This document shows positions 35,321 through 43,592 of a DNA stretch of 64,000 nucleotides, in pieces. The notes under the pieces are model-generated. The model was not told the DNA's origin. It ran no database searches and saw nothing but the letters and a program-made list of their open reading frames with translations. Both the position numbers and the translations under genes were made by a program. The number at the start of each line of letters is the position of its first letter. The stretch's first letter is position 1. Source of the DNA: Marinicellulosiphila megalodicopiae. GTDB taxonomy: Bacteria > Pseudomonadota > Gammaproteobacteria > Pseudomonadales > Natronospirillaceae. The DNA lies in NCBI RefSeq assembly GCF_045862395.1, contig NZ_AP023087.1:3906001-3970000 (forward strand). Reading direction: 5' to 3'.

Positions 35321-36319
35321 TTATTTTTGATTTAATACCTTGGCCGCATCAATTGCAAAATAAGTCAATATGGCATCAGCACCCGCCCTCTTAAAGCAAA
35401 TCAAGGACTCCATCATAACTTGCTCCAAATCTAACCAACCATTTTGTGCTGCTGCATGGTGCATCGCGTATTCGCCTGACACTTGGTACACAAATGTTGG
35501 CACACCCAATTCATTTTTTACTTTTGAGACAATATCTAAATAAGGCATACCAGGTTTGACCATAAACATATCAGCGCCTTCATCAATATCCATTTGCACT
35601 TCACTTATCGCCTCTAAGCTATTTGCCGGATCCATTTGGTAAGTCTTTTTATCAGCCTTACCCAAGTTTGTACTTGAGCCTACTGCGTCTCTAAAAGGAC
35701 CATAATAGCTTGAAGCGTATTTAGCGGAATAGGCCAAAATATTTGTATTAATAAAGCCGTTTTCTTCTAATGTTTTGCGAATCGCACCGATTCGTCCATC
35801 CATCATGTCTGACGGTGCAACAATATCAGCACCTGCTTGAGCGTGAGATAGCGCTTGCTTACATAATATTTCAACGGTGATGTCATTTAATACATAGCCA
35901 TTGTCATCGATGATGCCGTCTTGACCATGCGTGGTGAATGGATCAAGTGCGATATCTGTGATCACTGCTAATTGAGGGAATTTTGCTTTAATAGCACGCA
36001 CGGTTTGTTGTGCTAAGCCTTCAGGGTTATAAGCTTCTTCTGCCATCAATGATTTCACATCCATTGGTGTAACTGGGAATATAGCAATAGCAGGAATCCC
36101 TAACTCCACCATTTGTTGGGCCTGCTCTAGTAATAAATCGATTGATAAACGATACACACCAGGCATTGAAGTAATGGCTTCTTTTTGATTTTCGCCAGGC
36201 AATACAAACACAGGCAAAATAAGATCGTTAGTGGATAATGTATTTTCTTGAACTAAGCGACGAGTCGCTTGGGTAAAACGAGTGCGTCTTAAACGCGAAG
36301 TTGGAAATTGACGATTCAT
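35321..36319 (-). CDS. hemB: Delta-aminolevulinic acid dehydratase (porphobilinogen synthase)
   Basis: Condenses two 5-aminolevulinate molecules to porphobilinogen in haem biosynthesis. At 332 residues it has the normal length. The two active-site lysines are in YSAKYASS (K200) and FMVKPGMPY (K255), the latter forming the Schiff base. The metal-site loop reads DIALDPFTTHGQDG, with Asp where zinc-dependent enzymes have cysteines, so it belongs to the magnesium-type class. It appears to be transcribed alone, with a terminator downstream. Haem supply is relevant to the many CxxCH proteins in this genome. Confidence 0.97.
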   Translation of the reverse strand: MNRQFPTSRLRRTRFTQATRRLVQENTLSTNDLILPVFVLPGENQKEAITSMPGVYRLSIDLLLEQAQQMVELGIPAIAIFPVTPMDVKSLMAEEAYNPEGLAQQTVRAIKAKFPQLAVITDIALDPFTTHGQDGIIDDNGYVLNDITVEILCKQALSHAQAGADIVAPSDMMDGRIGAIRKTLEENGFINTNILAYSAKYASSYYGPFRDAVGSSTNLGKADKKTYQMDPANSLEAISEVQMDIDEGADMFMVKPGMPYLDIVSKVKNELGVPTFVYQVSGEYAMHHAAAQNGWLDLEQVMMESLICFKRAGADAILTYFAIDAAKVLNQK

Positions 36320-36389
36320 ACATTCACCTTAAGGCGCTAAAAAATTAAAGCGCTATCATAAGGTTTATACTGACTTGCCTCAAGCTGCT

Positions 36390-36848
36390 TTAACAAGCAT
36401 CTTCCATTGTTGTAATTGTCGCTGTCTCTCCAAATTTCAATGGCGCTTGATAAAACAATGCACAACCTGAAGTTAGTGGCTTGATGGTTTTATCTTGTAT
36501 CATTTGAATACTAGTGTCATCAAAACTAACATTTAATATATTTGCCACCGCAATCAAACTTTGAGCATCAGCAATAAACCCGTATTGAACAGGGACAGAT
36601 GTTTCACCAAATTGAATAAATGCCTGAGGCTGCCTTTGTAAATTTTGAACTAAAGCCAAGCTATAGACTTGAGTATTGATAGAATGCACCGCAAATTGTA
36701 ATTGACGCAACGTTAATAATTTATTGTGTTGTTGAGAATTATAAAAACTCTCTACACCCATAGCACTCACAGAGCCAGTAAGTGAGATTATTAATATCAT
36801 TTCAAGTAAGGTTAAGCCAAAAATACGCACTGAAGAATTCTCTATCAA
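36390..36848 (-). CDS. Type IV pilin-like / pseudopilin protein
   Basis: A 152-residue protein with a class III (prepilin) signal: a short leader ending at Gly11, then LTLLEM, with the required Glu at position +5 of the mature chain, followed by a hydrophobic helix (ILIISLTGSVSAMGV). The C-terminus has two cysteines (SGCALFYQ and MEDAC) that could form the usual pilin disulfide loop. No other pilus assembly gene is nearby. It is an orphan minor pilin or pseudopilin of unknown assembly. Confidence 0.8.
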   Translation of the reverse strand: MIENSSVRIFGLTLLEMILIISLTGSVSAMGVESFYNSQQHNKLLTLRQLQFAVHSINTQVYSLALVQNLQRQPQAFIQFGETSVPVQYGFIADAQSLIAVANILNVSFDDTSIQMIQDKTIKPLTSGCALFYQAPLKFGETATITTMEDAC

Positions 36849-36960
36849 GTTAAATTATTGACAGATTGTAATCAGTTGTTAGCTAGAATAAGCGTTATGA
36901 ATTGTTAACACTTAATATTTGAGAATTGAACACCGTTAATTTAAATCAAGCACTACATAA

Positions 36961-37932
36961 TTAATGGTCTTTGTAAGAATAAATTTGCGTTTGATTTCGA
37001 CCATCATTTTTACATTTATATAAAGCGGTATCCGCACCTTCTATCCATTGTTGATGCGTCACTAATTTAGGGTGGATCTCGTAAACACCTAATGAAACCG
37101 TTACTTGAACCTCTATATCCAAATATTGAATAACGCAGGATTCGATTGCTTTGCGTAGTCTTTCACAAAATACCATCGCATGTTCAGCATCAGTATCAAC
37201 TAAAATAATCGTAAATTCTTCACCACCATAACGCCCAGCAATATCAGTTTCACGTAGGTTTTCTTTTAATACTCTTGATACTTCTTTTAATGCCGCATCG
37301 CCTGCTTGATGACCATGGGTGTCATTTACATTTTTAAAATGATCTATATCAAACATCACAAGCGTTGAAATATTTTGCGTGCGTATATAACGATTAAACT
37401 CATGCTTTAATGCTTCTTCCCAATATCCTCGATTGTATAATTGAGTTAATACATCCGTTCTGCTTAATGTTTTCAATTTAGCCGAAGACCTTAATGCATC
37501 TAATTTATTTACTGCAGTATCCGTAACGTCGTAAACTAAAACCGCAAGTTTATCCACTTCACCTCTTGTGTCTTTAATTGGAATGAATGTACAGTTTTGA
37601 TACATAAAATCTGCCACCCCAGTGATTGGGCGATTGTTTTTAAATTTAAAAATATATGGATTTTGCTCCCAAATAGTAAAAGCTTGGTTTTTTAATTTAA
37701 AAACGGTGTCGGCTTTGTGTCGTAACCAAAATTCATCCATTTCTTTAAAAATAGTAAAAATCGACTGTTCTAATGCATCTTTTCCATCTACCCCACTATG
37801 ATTTTCCATAAAACCATTCCATGATTTTACGACATAGTTTTTATCCAAGATCACCACACCGACATCAATGGTTTGCAACATTTCAATCATCCAATGAAAG
37901 TCTTGGAACTGTTCTTGCTCATGCATTTGCAT
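36961..37932 (-). CDS. PAS-GGDEF diguanylate cyclase
   Basis: A 323-residue cytoplasmic protein. An N-terminal PAS-like sensor (about 10-140) includes VVILDKNYVVKSWNGFMENHSG. The C-terminal GGDEF domain (about 155-320) has active-site GGEEF in GRYGGEEFTIIL and an RxxD inhibitory site (RETD) five residues before it, so it should make c-di-GMP with product inhibition. It is the last gene of a CheY-CheC-GGDEF operon, 3 bp after the CheC-like gene, which suggests that the phospho-relay module controls its activity. Confidence 0.93.
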   Translation of the reverse strand: MQMHEQEQFQDFHWMIEMLQTIDVGVVILDKNYVVKSWNGFMENHSGVDGKDALEQSIFTIFKEMDEFWLRHKADTVFKLKNQAFTIWEQNPYIFKFKNNRPITGVADFMYQNCTFIPIKDTRGEVDKLAVLVYDVTDTAVNKLDALRSSAKLKTLSRTDVLTQLYNRGYWEEALKHEFNRYIRTQNISTLVMFDIDHFKNVNDTHGHQAGDAALKEVSRVLKENLRETDIAGRYGGEEFTIILVDTDAEHAMVFCERLRKAIESCVIQYLDIEVQVTVSLGVYEIHPKLVTHQQWIEGADTALYKCKNDGRNQTQIYSYKDH

Positions 37933-37935
37933 ACA

Positions 37936-38547
37936 TTACTCCATCAAGTAACCAATTTTATCATTTAATACTGATAATGAATCTTCAGTAAAAAGTAATA
38001 ATAAATCACAGTTAATATCTCTATTTTCGATTGTGTAATTGATTTCAATAGCCAAGGTTTGTTTCCACCTTTTTTTAGCCGATTTAATTAAATCAGGCAC
38101 TTTAATATGCTGACCTAACACCACTGGCTGCCCTTGCGAGAATTTCACATCTAACTGCTCAGATACACCTTGCAAACAAGCGCCAATTAAAATATTGGAA
38201 ATATCCATCAATAACTCAAGTTCAATATTTTTATCAATTAAACCATTAAAATGCGTGAGCTCGGCAATATCATCAAAGCTTGCATCATTAAAAATCAACA
38301 ATGCCTCCCCAGAGATATTAGACCCTATAAACCCCTGACATACAGCAGAAACACTCTCTGTATTTTCAAGGGAGCTAAGTGCCATATGCAGCTCAGCTAT
38401 ATCCAACAAATTTACATTTGGAATCGGTAGAATGACGTAAACATCAAGCAATCGAGCTAAAAGGTCTGCCGCACGCCCCATCGCAACGTTTGATACCTCT
38501 TGCAAGCAATCACGTGAATCATCTGAAAAAGTAGTTTCTTGTAACAT
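37936..38547 (-). CDS. CheC-like CheY-phosphate phosphatase
   Basis: A 203-residue CheC-type protein without DNA-binding or membrane regions. The first CheC phosphatase motif is in CLQEVSNVAMGRAADLLA (E-x2-N). The second, in LLMDISNILIGACLQGV, has Asp in place of Glu (D-x2-N). Proteins of this family dephosphorylate CheY-like regulators. It lies between a single-domain CheY-like gene (9 bp upstream) and a diguanylate cyclase (3 bp downstream), so the likely substrate is the neighbouring regulator. No chemotaxis kinase or CheD is adjacent. Confidence 0.85.
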   Translation of the reverse strand: MLQETTFSDDSRDCLQEVSNVAMGRAADLLARLLDVYVILPIPNVNLLDIAELHMALSSLENTESVSAVCQGFIGSNISGEALLIFNDASFDDIAELTHFNGLIDKNIELELLMDISNILIGACLQGVSEQLDVKFSQGQPVVLGQHIKVPDLIKSAKKRWKQTLAIEINYTIENRDINCDLLLLFTEDSLSVLNDKIGYLME

Positions 38548-38555
38548 AGATCCCC

Positions 38556-38927
38556 CTAACCGTTAAGTACGCCGTATTGCGTTAATACCTGCGTCACTTT
38601 TTCTCGGTCAACGGGTTTTTTAATAAAATCCAATGCACCTAGTTTTTTAACACGCTCATAGGCCTCAGGCTGTATATCACCTGAAACCACAATTACCATT
38701 GAAGGGAGATCTTCTTTGTGGATAATTTCTAATGTACCGTAACCATCTAAAACTGGCATAGTAAGATCTAAAAACATAATTTCACCCTTACCTGCTTTTA
38801 TCGCAGCAAGCGCTTCTTCTCCATGAGTGGCAAATGTCACATCAACATCCCACCCCTCAGGTAGCGCACGATTCATTTGCTTACGCGCAAAACTTGAATC
38901 ATCACAAATTACAATTGGTAAAGCCAT
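38556..38927 (-). CDS. Single-domain CheY-like response regulator
   Basis: A 123-residue receiver domain. The acidic pair is in VICDDSSFARK, the phospho-acceptor Asp in MFLDLTMPVLDG, the conserved Ser in VVVSGD and the Lys in FIKKPVD. There is no output domain. An AGGTGAT ribosome-binding site precedes the ATG. It is the first gene of the CheY-CheC-diguanylate cyclase operon. The cognate kinase is not adjacent; the PilJ-domain kinase at 49092 has its own CheY. Confidence 0.92.
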   Translation of the reverse strand: MALPIVICDDSSFARKQMNRALPEGWDVDVTFATHGEEALAAIKAGKGEIMFLDLTMPVLDGYGTLEIIHKEDLPSMVIVVSGDIQPEAYERVKKLGALDFIKKPVDREKVTQVLTQYGVLNG

Positions 38928-39113
38928 ATATCACCTAGCATCCAAAAATGTTTATCTTTGAATAGAGTAAAGGCTATAGAGTACGGGTTAGCAAATTTAA
39001 TATGTAACTGTTTGAGTCGGGATTTTAAAAAAAGGGATTAAGTGTGATTGGACGCTTACAAAATTATTTTTTATTAACTGCACTTCCTTGTGCAATATAA
39101 ATTCAGCTTAAAA

Positions 39114-39641
39114 TTATTGCGCCACTTCTTTTGGAGCAATCATTTGCTTTAGAGTGTTTTCTAGTTTAACTGACTCACTTCTTGGGAAAGGTAAAAATTT
39201 CTTCGTTAACCAATATGTTCCAGCATTATCTTGATAAACTGTATAGTTAAGCGCATCAGGTAATACAGTAAATTCACCTGCTTGCATCGTAAATTTAATA
39301 CGCTCTTCGCTAATTAAATCTTTTTTGCTATTTACTAAATAATAAGATTTCACCACTTCGTAACTACCTGGTGCAAAGTCTTTAAAAACAATATATTTAT
39401 TATTCAATGAAATCACAACTGTCTTACTTATTTTTGCTTTGGTATCTAAATTAATCATTTCTAACGTTAAGCGATGATTAATTAAGCTCGCAATATTATT
39501 AGGTGTGTCTCGTTTTAAATAGGTTAACGGTATGATTAACACCCCTTGATTATTTTCAAAAGATTTTTGAAATTGCGCAGTAGAATTACATGAAGATAAA
39601 ATAATCAGGAAAATAAATAAGGTAGAAATTAACTTAAACAT
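39114..39641 (-). CDS. Small lipoprotein of unknown function
   Basis: I do not recognise a family. The start is placed at 39641 (MFKLISTLFIFLIILSSC), because a strong AGGAG lies seven bases upstream. The open frame reaches 39695, but that longer start would bury the signal peptide. The 175-residue product has a lipoprotein signal with the lipobox ILSSC and a beta-rich body (LTLEMINLDTKAKISKTVVISLNNKYIVF, FAPGSYEVVKSYYL). It resembles small envelope proteins that present a single immunoglobulin-like fold. It is upstream of nothing obvious and may stand alone. Confidence 0.7.
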   Translation of the reverse strand: MFKLISTLFIFLIILSSCNSTAQFQKSFENNQGVLIIPLTYLKRDTPNNIASLINHRLTLEMINLDTKAKISKTVVISLNNKYIVFKDFAPGSYEVVKSYYLVNSKKDLISEERIKFTMQAGEFTVLPDALNYTVYQDNAGTYWLTKKFLPFPRSESVKLENTLKQMIAPKEVAQ

Positions 39642-39723
39642 AGCGACTCCTTTAATAGTCTTAAATTGAGCCGCTATGGTATGGAATAATGACAAGAATG
39701 CAAATCGATTTACAAATTAAATA

Positions 39724-40530
39724 TTAAAAAGCGGCCGTCACACCTAACACAACACTCTCAAAACCAAATTTAATATCATCTTGAGTAAATAAGTTAAAGT
39801 CAGAATCACTAGCTAATGTAAAGGCAAATGATTGAAATCCTGCCTGCACGCGCACATCTAAGGGAAAATATTGCTCTACTGGTAATTTGTATCGCACAAA
39901 TGCATCAACAGTTTCAAATAAAACCCCTTTATAAGGTAAGGCTGAATATTCACCCACAATCGATAAGTTATCTTGAACAAATGATTTTTCAGCACTCACA
40001 TACAAAAATGCTAAAGGCAACCATGTACTTTCAGTTTGCTCAACCCCACCTATTTCACCAATAGAATAATTCACTGCATGAATCCTAGCTTTCAACCCCA
40101 TATCTAATTCAAATAAATCCAGCGGCCAAGTAAATGAAGCTATTACATCCAAATAACTTGCATCGATTGTCGATTCAACATCCCCTAACAATGAAGACAG
40201 GTCTATATCACCTATCTCAACATTTAAGACACTGACAATTTCACCTGTTCCGGAGTACGCAATATCTTGATAACGCATCTTTATATTAGGAAAAATAATT
40301 AAGCCACTTTTCGCATTCGCCCACAATCCAAGTCGCGACCCACTATAGTGGTAATTAACGCCATTTGTGCCGTTTGACAATTTAAACCCTCCCAGCTGAC
40401 CACTTGCCTCACCTGTAGCCCAATAATTCACACCACCAGAGAATTCATATAAATAATCAAGGGCGAACAAAGGCGAGCTAACAATACTTAATACTGAAAC
40501 TAACACTGCTGATTTTAAATGCTTAATCAT
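39724..40530 (-). CDS. Outer-membrane beta-barrel protein (TIGR04219-like)
   Basis: A 268-residue exported protein. It has a signal peptide (KSAVLVSVLSIVSSPLFA), many amphipathic strands such as GLWANAKSGLIIFPNIKMRYQDIAY, and a C-terminal aromatic (VLGVTAAF), the usual signal for outer-membrane barrel assembly. The pattern fits the TIGR04219 outer-membrane protein family; assignment is by resemblance. A ligand or transport role is unknown. Confidence 0.75.
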   Translation of the reverse strand: MIKHLKSAVLVSVLSIVSSPLFALDYLYEFSGGVNYWATGEASGQLGGFKLSNGTNGVNYHYSGSRLGLWANAKSGLIIFPNIKMRYQDIAYSGTGEIVSVLNVEIGDIDLSSLLGDVESTIDASYLDVIASFTWPLDLFELDMGLKARIHAVNYSIGEIGGVEQTESTWLPLAFLYVSAEKSFVQDNLSIVGEYSALPYKGVLFETVDAFVRYKLPVEQYFPLDVRVQAGFQSFAFTLASDSDFNLFTQDDIKFGFESVVLGVTAAF

Positions 40531-40702
40531 GGGGACGACCTTGCTGGGTAATTTTGATCATTACTTTACCATAATTTACAGATCATCTAATGAGGCCTAT
40601 ATCAAAATAACAAAACAAAAGCATTTTGCGAAATTGGATTTGCCCTCATGATTTATTTTGTTTTAGGATGACACTATTATTAATCAACTTTAGACGTAAA
40701 TT

Positions 40703-41182
40703 ATGATCATCAAACCCATTCAATACGACCATGCAGAACTTGCCAATATTTTAGAAAAATCCGATCAATTGATGGCAGATTTGTATCCAGCAGAAAGTAA
40801 TCACATGGAGCCGATTGAGGCTTTTCAAAAAAATAATATGATGTTACTTGGTTGTTTTATTGATTCAACATTAGCTGGAACGGGTGCAGTTAAAATGTTC
40901 AATAACGAATCTAACGCTGATAATCATTATGCAGAAATAAAAAGAGTATATGTTTTAGAGGAATTTCGTGGATTAGGGTTATCTAAAAAAATCATGTTTG
41001 CCTTACATGATTATTTACTTTCCCAAAATATTTTCACTTCGAAATTAGAGACAGGCATAAAACAACCAGAAGCCATTGGGCTTTATCGCGCCCTGGGTTA
41101 TAAAAATGTTGGACCATTTGGTGATTACAACGAAGATCCATTAAGTTTATTCATGCAATTAGATTTAAAAAAACCGCAATAA
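40703..41182 (+). CDS. GNAT family N-acetyltransferase
   Basis: A 159-residue GNAT-fold acetyltransferase. The acetyl-CoA loop appears as EFRGLGLSKKIM, preceded by the beta-strand AEIKRVYVLEE. The C-terminal motif B region is PEAIGLYRALGYKNVGPFGDY. The last segment resembles small amino-acid-type acetyltransferases of the PhnO or YjaB kind; the substrate cannot be told. The stop codon lies inside the first of three perfect 11-bp tandem repeats. Confidence 0.88.
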   Translation: MIIKPIQYDHAELANILEKSDQLMADLYPAESNHMEPIEAFQKNNMMLLGCFIDSTLAGTGAVKMFNNESNADNHYAEIKRVYVLEEFRGLGLSKKIMFALHDYLLSQNIFTSKLETGIKQPEAIGLYRALGYKNVGPFGDYNEDPLSLFMQLDLKKPQ

Positions 41183-41211
41183 GCAACTAATAAGCAACTA
41201 ATAAGCAACTA
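41179..41211 (+). repeat. Three perfect 11-bp tandem repeats at the GNAT stop codon
   Basis: The unit ATAAGCAACTA occurs three times without a mismatch. The first copy supplies the stop codon of the acetyltransferase gene. The remaining sequence to the first tRNA is A+T-rich; a weak hairpin at 41386-41408 (AATTTCA and TGAAATT) may end the tRNA transcript on the minus strand. Confidence 0.85.
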
Positions 41212-41429
41212 TAAAAAAATATCGTTTTTTTAAATAATAACATCGAAAAAATCGAGAAACTTTAAAAGTGGGCAACAACAAGATTTGTAAAAATAAATAA
41301 CAAAAAATGACACCTAAAGTCACAGACAATAAAATAACAATTGCATTGTTTTTTATAGGGAAGTTTATATTTTTTGAGGTTTTACAATTTCAACAGGACG
41401 CTGAAATTAATTAAGAGAAGGAAGAAAAA

Positions 41430-41506
41430 TGGTACACCCGACACGATTCGAACGTGTGACCGCCTGGTTCGTAGCCAGGTACTCTATCCAGCTGAGCTAC
41501 GGGTGC
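41430..41506 (-). tRNA. tRNA-Arg (anticodon ACG), copy 1
   Basis: 77 nt including the encoded CCA. The acceptor stem is GCACCCG with CGGGTGT, the anticodon stem-loop is CTGGCTACGAACCAG, and the T-arm is CACGTTCGAATCGTG. The wobble A would be converted to inosine by TadA. It is identical to the copy at 41538-41614. Confidence 0.97.
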
Positions 41507-41537
41507 ACATTAAACTTTCTCTTTTCTTTGTAAAAAA

Positions 41538-41614
41538 TGGTACACCCGACACGATTCGAACGTGTGACCGCCTGGTTCGTAGCCAGGTACTCTATCCAGC
41601 TGAGCTACGGGTGC
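41538..41614 (-). tRNA. tRNA-Arg (anticodon ACG), copy 2
   Basis: 77 nt, identical in sequence to copy 1, from which it is separated by 31 bp. Together with tRNA-Ser it forms a minus-strand tRNA cluster downstream of csrA. Confidence 0.97.
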
Positions 41615-41648
41615 ACAAATATTTTTACATCTGCCTGCCATATTAAAA

Positions 41649-41738
41649 TGGCGGAGAGTGAGGGATTCGAACCCTCGATAAGATTTCTCCTATACACCCT
41701 TAGCAGGGGTGCGCCTTCAGCCACTCGGCCAACTCTCC
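41649..41738 (-). tRNA. tRNA-Ser (anticodon GCT)
   Basis: 90 nt with the long variable arm of class II tRNAs and the encoded CCA. The anticodon stem-loop is CACCCCTGCTAAGGGTG and the acceptor stem is GGAGAGT with ACTCTCC. It lies between csrA and the tRNA-Arg pair, the order usual in gammaproteobacteria. Confidence 0.97.
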
Positions 41739-41846
41739 AACAGGGCGCATATACTACCAGATTTTTTTCAAATGAAAAGCAAAAACTTTAATTAAATGAA
41801 AGAGTTATGCAATTTTCTGGAATTATTTTGCGCTCCAACGAAACAT

Positions 41847-42044
41847 TTAGAAATTTCCGAATGTTTCTTCTTCATCATCCATTTCACGCTGAATGCGCTG
41901 ATAGATTTCTTCACGATGTACAGCAACGTCTTTTGGCGCATTAACACCAATACGTACTTGATTGCCTTTTACACCCAAAACAGTAACGGTGACTTCATCA
42001 CCAATCATTAAGGTTTCACCAACACGGCGAGTTAAAATTAACAT
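41847..42044 (-). CDS. csrA: Carbon storage regulator CsrA
   Basis: A 65-residue homodimeric RNA-binding protein that controls translation and stability of many mRNAs by binding GGA motifs. The family core MLILTRRVGETLMIGDEVTVTVLGVKGNQVR is complete, including Arg44-region residues in DVAVHREEIYQRI. An AGGAGT ribosome-binding site precedes the start. It lies in the conserved alaS-lysC-csrA-tRNA-Ser-tRNA-Arg order. The 308-bp gap from lysC implies its own promoter. Confidence 0.98.
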   Translation of the reverse strand: MLILTRRVGETLMIGDEVTVTVLGVKGNQVRIGVNAPKDVAVHREEIYQRIQREMDDEEETFGNF

Positions 42045-42231
42045 TTTATAGACTCCTATTACCTAAAATTGTCGATATCTATCGTTGATACAACACGCGA
42101 CTTCCATAAAAGGAATTCAACGATATTGCCTAAGCATAGATATAATTTTCCAAAGTACACAATTTTTGATTATTAAATGTAAGTACCGAGGACCAGTCAG
42201 TACTTAAGCGACCAATTAATCAAATTGAGGC

Positions 42232-42251
42232 GCGAATAATCGGTTATTCGC
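42232..42251. terminator. Perfect hairpin in the lysC-csrA gap
   Basis: GCGAATAA-TCGG-TTATTCGC, an 8-bp perfect stem. It lies about 100 bp after the lysC stop, in a 308-bp region that otherwise shows only A+T-rich sequence and the csrA upstream region. There is no T-tract directly after it, so its role as terminator is uncertain. Confidence 0.4.
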
Positions 42252-42352
42252 TCTCAAAACGCAACTTTTTTATGGTTTTTTCGGCTCATAGTCATGCAAC
42301 AAACTATGCAACAAGCTATACAGCAACCAAGCAAACAACAACTAGGTAGCTA

Positions 42353-43576
42353 TTATTCCTCAACATCCAAATCAAATGCTGTATGAAGCGCACGAACTGC
42401 CAATTCCAAGTATTTTTCATCCACAACAACAGAGATCTTAATTTCTGATGTTGAAATCATTTGGATATTAATCGACTCTTTTGCTAACGTATCAAACATT
42501 TTGCTTGCTACGCCTGCGTGAGAACGCATACCTACACCAACGATTGATACTTTAGCTATTTTGCTATCACCAACAACTTCACGAGCACCTAATTCATTTG
42601 CAACTTGCTCTAATGCTTTTTTCGCTTTTTCATATTCGGTACGATTCACAGTAAATGTAAAATCGGTCGTATTATCTTGAGCAACGTTTTGTACAATCAT
42701 ATCTACTTCAACGTTAATTGCGCTTATAGGGCCTAAAATGCGCGATGCAACACCTGGAATATCAGGTACACCTAAAACAGTTAATTTAGCTTCGTCACGA
42801 TTGAATGCAATACCAGAAATAATCGGTTGTTCCATTTGAGAATCATCCTCTACAGTAATTAAGGTGCCTGGACCTTCTTGAACACTATGCAACACACGAA
42901 GTGGCACATTATATTTACCTGCAAATTCAACGGCGCGAATTTGCAAAACTTTTGAACCTAAAGACGCCATTTCTAGCATTTCTTCAAATGTAATTTTGTC
43001 CATGCGTCGAGCCTTAGCAACAACCCTTGGATCCGTAGTATATACACCATCAACATCGGTATAGATTTGGCATTCGTCTGCTTTTAAAGCAGCTGCCAAT
43101 GCAACACCGGTTGTGTCAGACCCACCACGACCTAATGTTGTTATATTGCCTTGCTCATCAATGCCTTGGAAACCAGCAACAATTACTACTTTGCCAGCAG
43201 CCAATTCGGCTTTAATGTTGCTTTCATCGATTTCACGGATACGTGCTTTACCAAATGCACTATCTGTTAAAATTCGCACCTGCGCACCGGTATAAGATAC
43301 CGCAGGACAACCCGCTTCATTTAACGCCATACTCAACAATGCAATTGTGGTTTGCTCGCCAGTTGTTAGCAAAACATCCATTTCTCTAGGACTTGGTGAT
43401 TTTGACACCGAGTTTGCTAATTCCAACATGCGATTTGTTTCACCACTCATGGCCGAAACAACAATGACCATATCATTGCCTTGTTCGCGAAATGCTTTTA
43501 CTTTCTCAGCTACGCCTTTAATTCTTTCAACGGTGCCTACTGAGGTGCCACCGTATTTTTGTACAAGTAATGCCAT
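42353..43576 (-). CDS. lysC: Aspartate kinase
   Basis: Phosphorylates L-aspartate in the first step of lysine, threonine and methionine synthesis. The 407-residue length fits the monofunctional LysC/Ask type. The catalytic domain starts VQKYGGTSVG and contains TTLGRGGSDTTGVALAAAL. The C-terminal tandem ACT domains (about 265-405) give allosteric feedback control. It begins 16 bp after alaS and may be co-transcribed with it. There is no room for a lysine riboswitch in that gap. Confidence 0.97.
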   Translation of the reverse strand: MALLVQKYGGTSVGTVERIKGVAEKVKAFREQGNDMVIVVSAMSGETNRMLELANSVSKSPSPREMDVLLTTGEQTTIALLSMALNEAGCPAVSYTGAQVRILTDSAFGKARIREIDESNIKAELAAGKVVIVAGFQGIDEQGNITTLGRGGSDTTGVALAAALKADECQIYTDVDGVYTTDPRVVAKARRMDKITFEEMLEMASLGSKVLQIRAVEFAGKYNVPLRVLHSVQEGPGTLITVEDDSQMEQPIISGIAFNRDEAKLTVLGVPDIPGVASRILGPISAINVEVDMIVQNVAQDNTTDFTFTVNRTEYEKAKKALEQVANELGAREVVGDSKIAKVSIVGVGMRSHAGVASKMFDTLAKESINIQMISTSEIKISVVVDEKYLELAVRALHTAFDLDVEE

Positions 43577-43592
43577 AATTATTTTCTACGTC

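Noticed and set aside
41374..41791. Plus-strand frames across the tRNA cluster
   Set aside because: They read through the complements of tRNA-Arg and tRNA-Ser; spurious translations of tRNA genes are a known annotation artefact.
42296..42385. Small plus-strand Gln-rich ORF antisense to the lysC 3' end
   Set aside because: About 30 codons of low complexity (CAA repeats), no ribosome-binding site, overlapping lysC; no support as a gene.
43577..43592. Lysine riboswitch before lysC
   Set aside because: Only 16 bp separate alaS and lysC, so there is no space for the aptamer.
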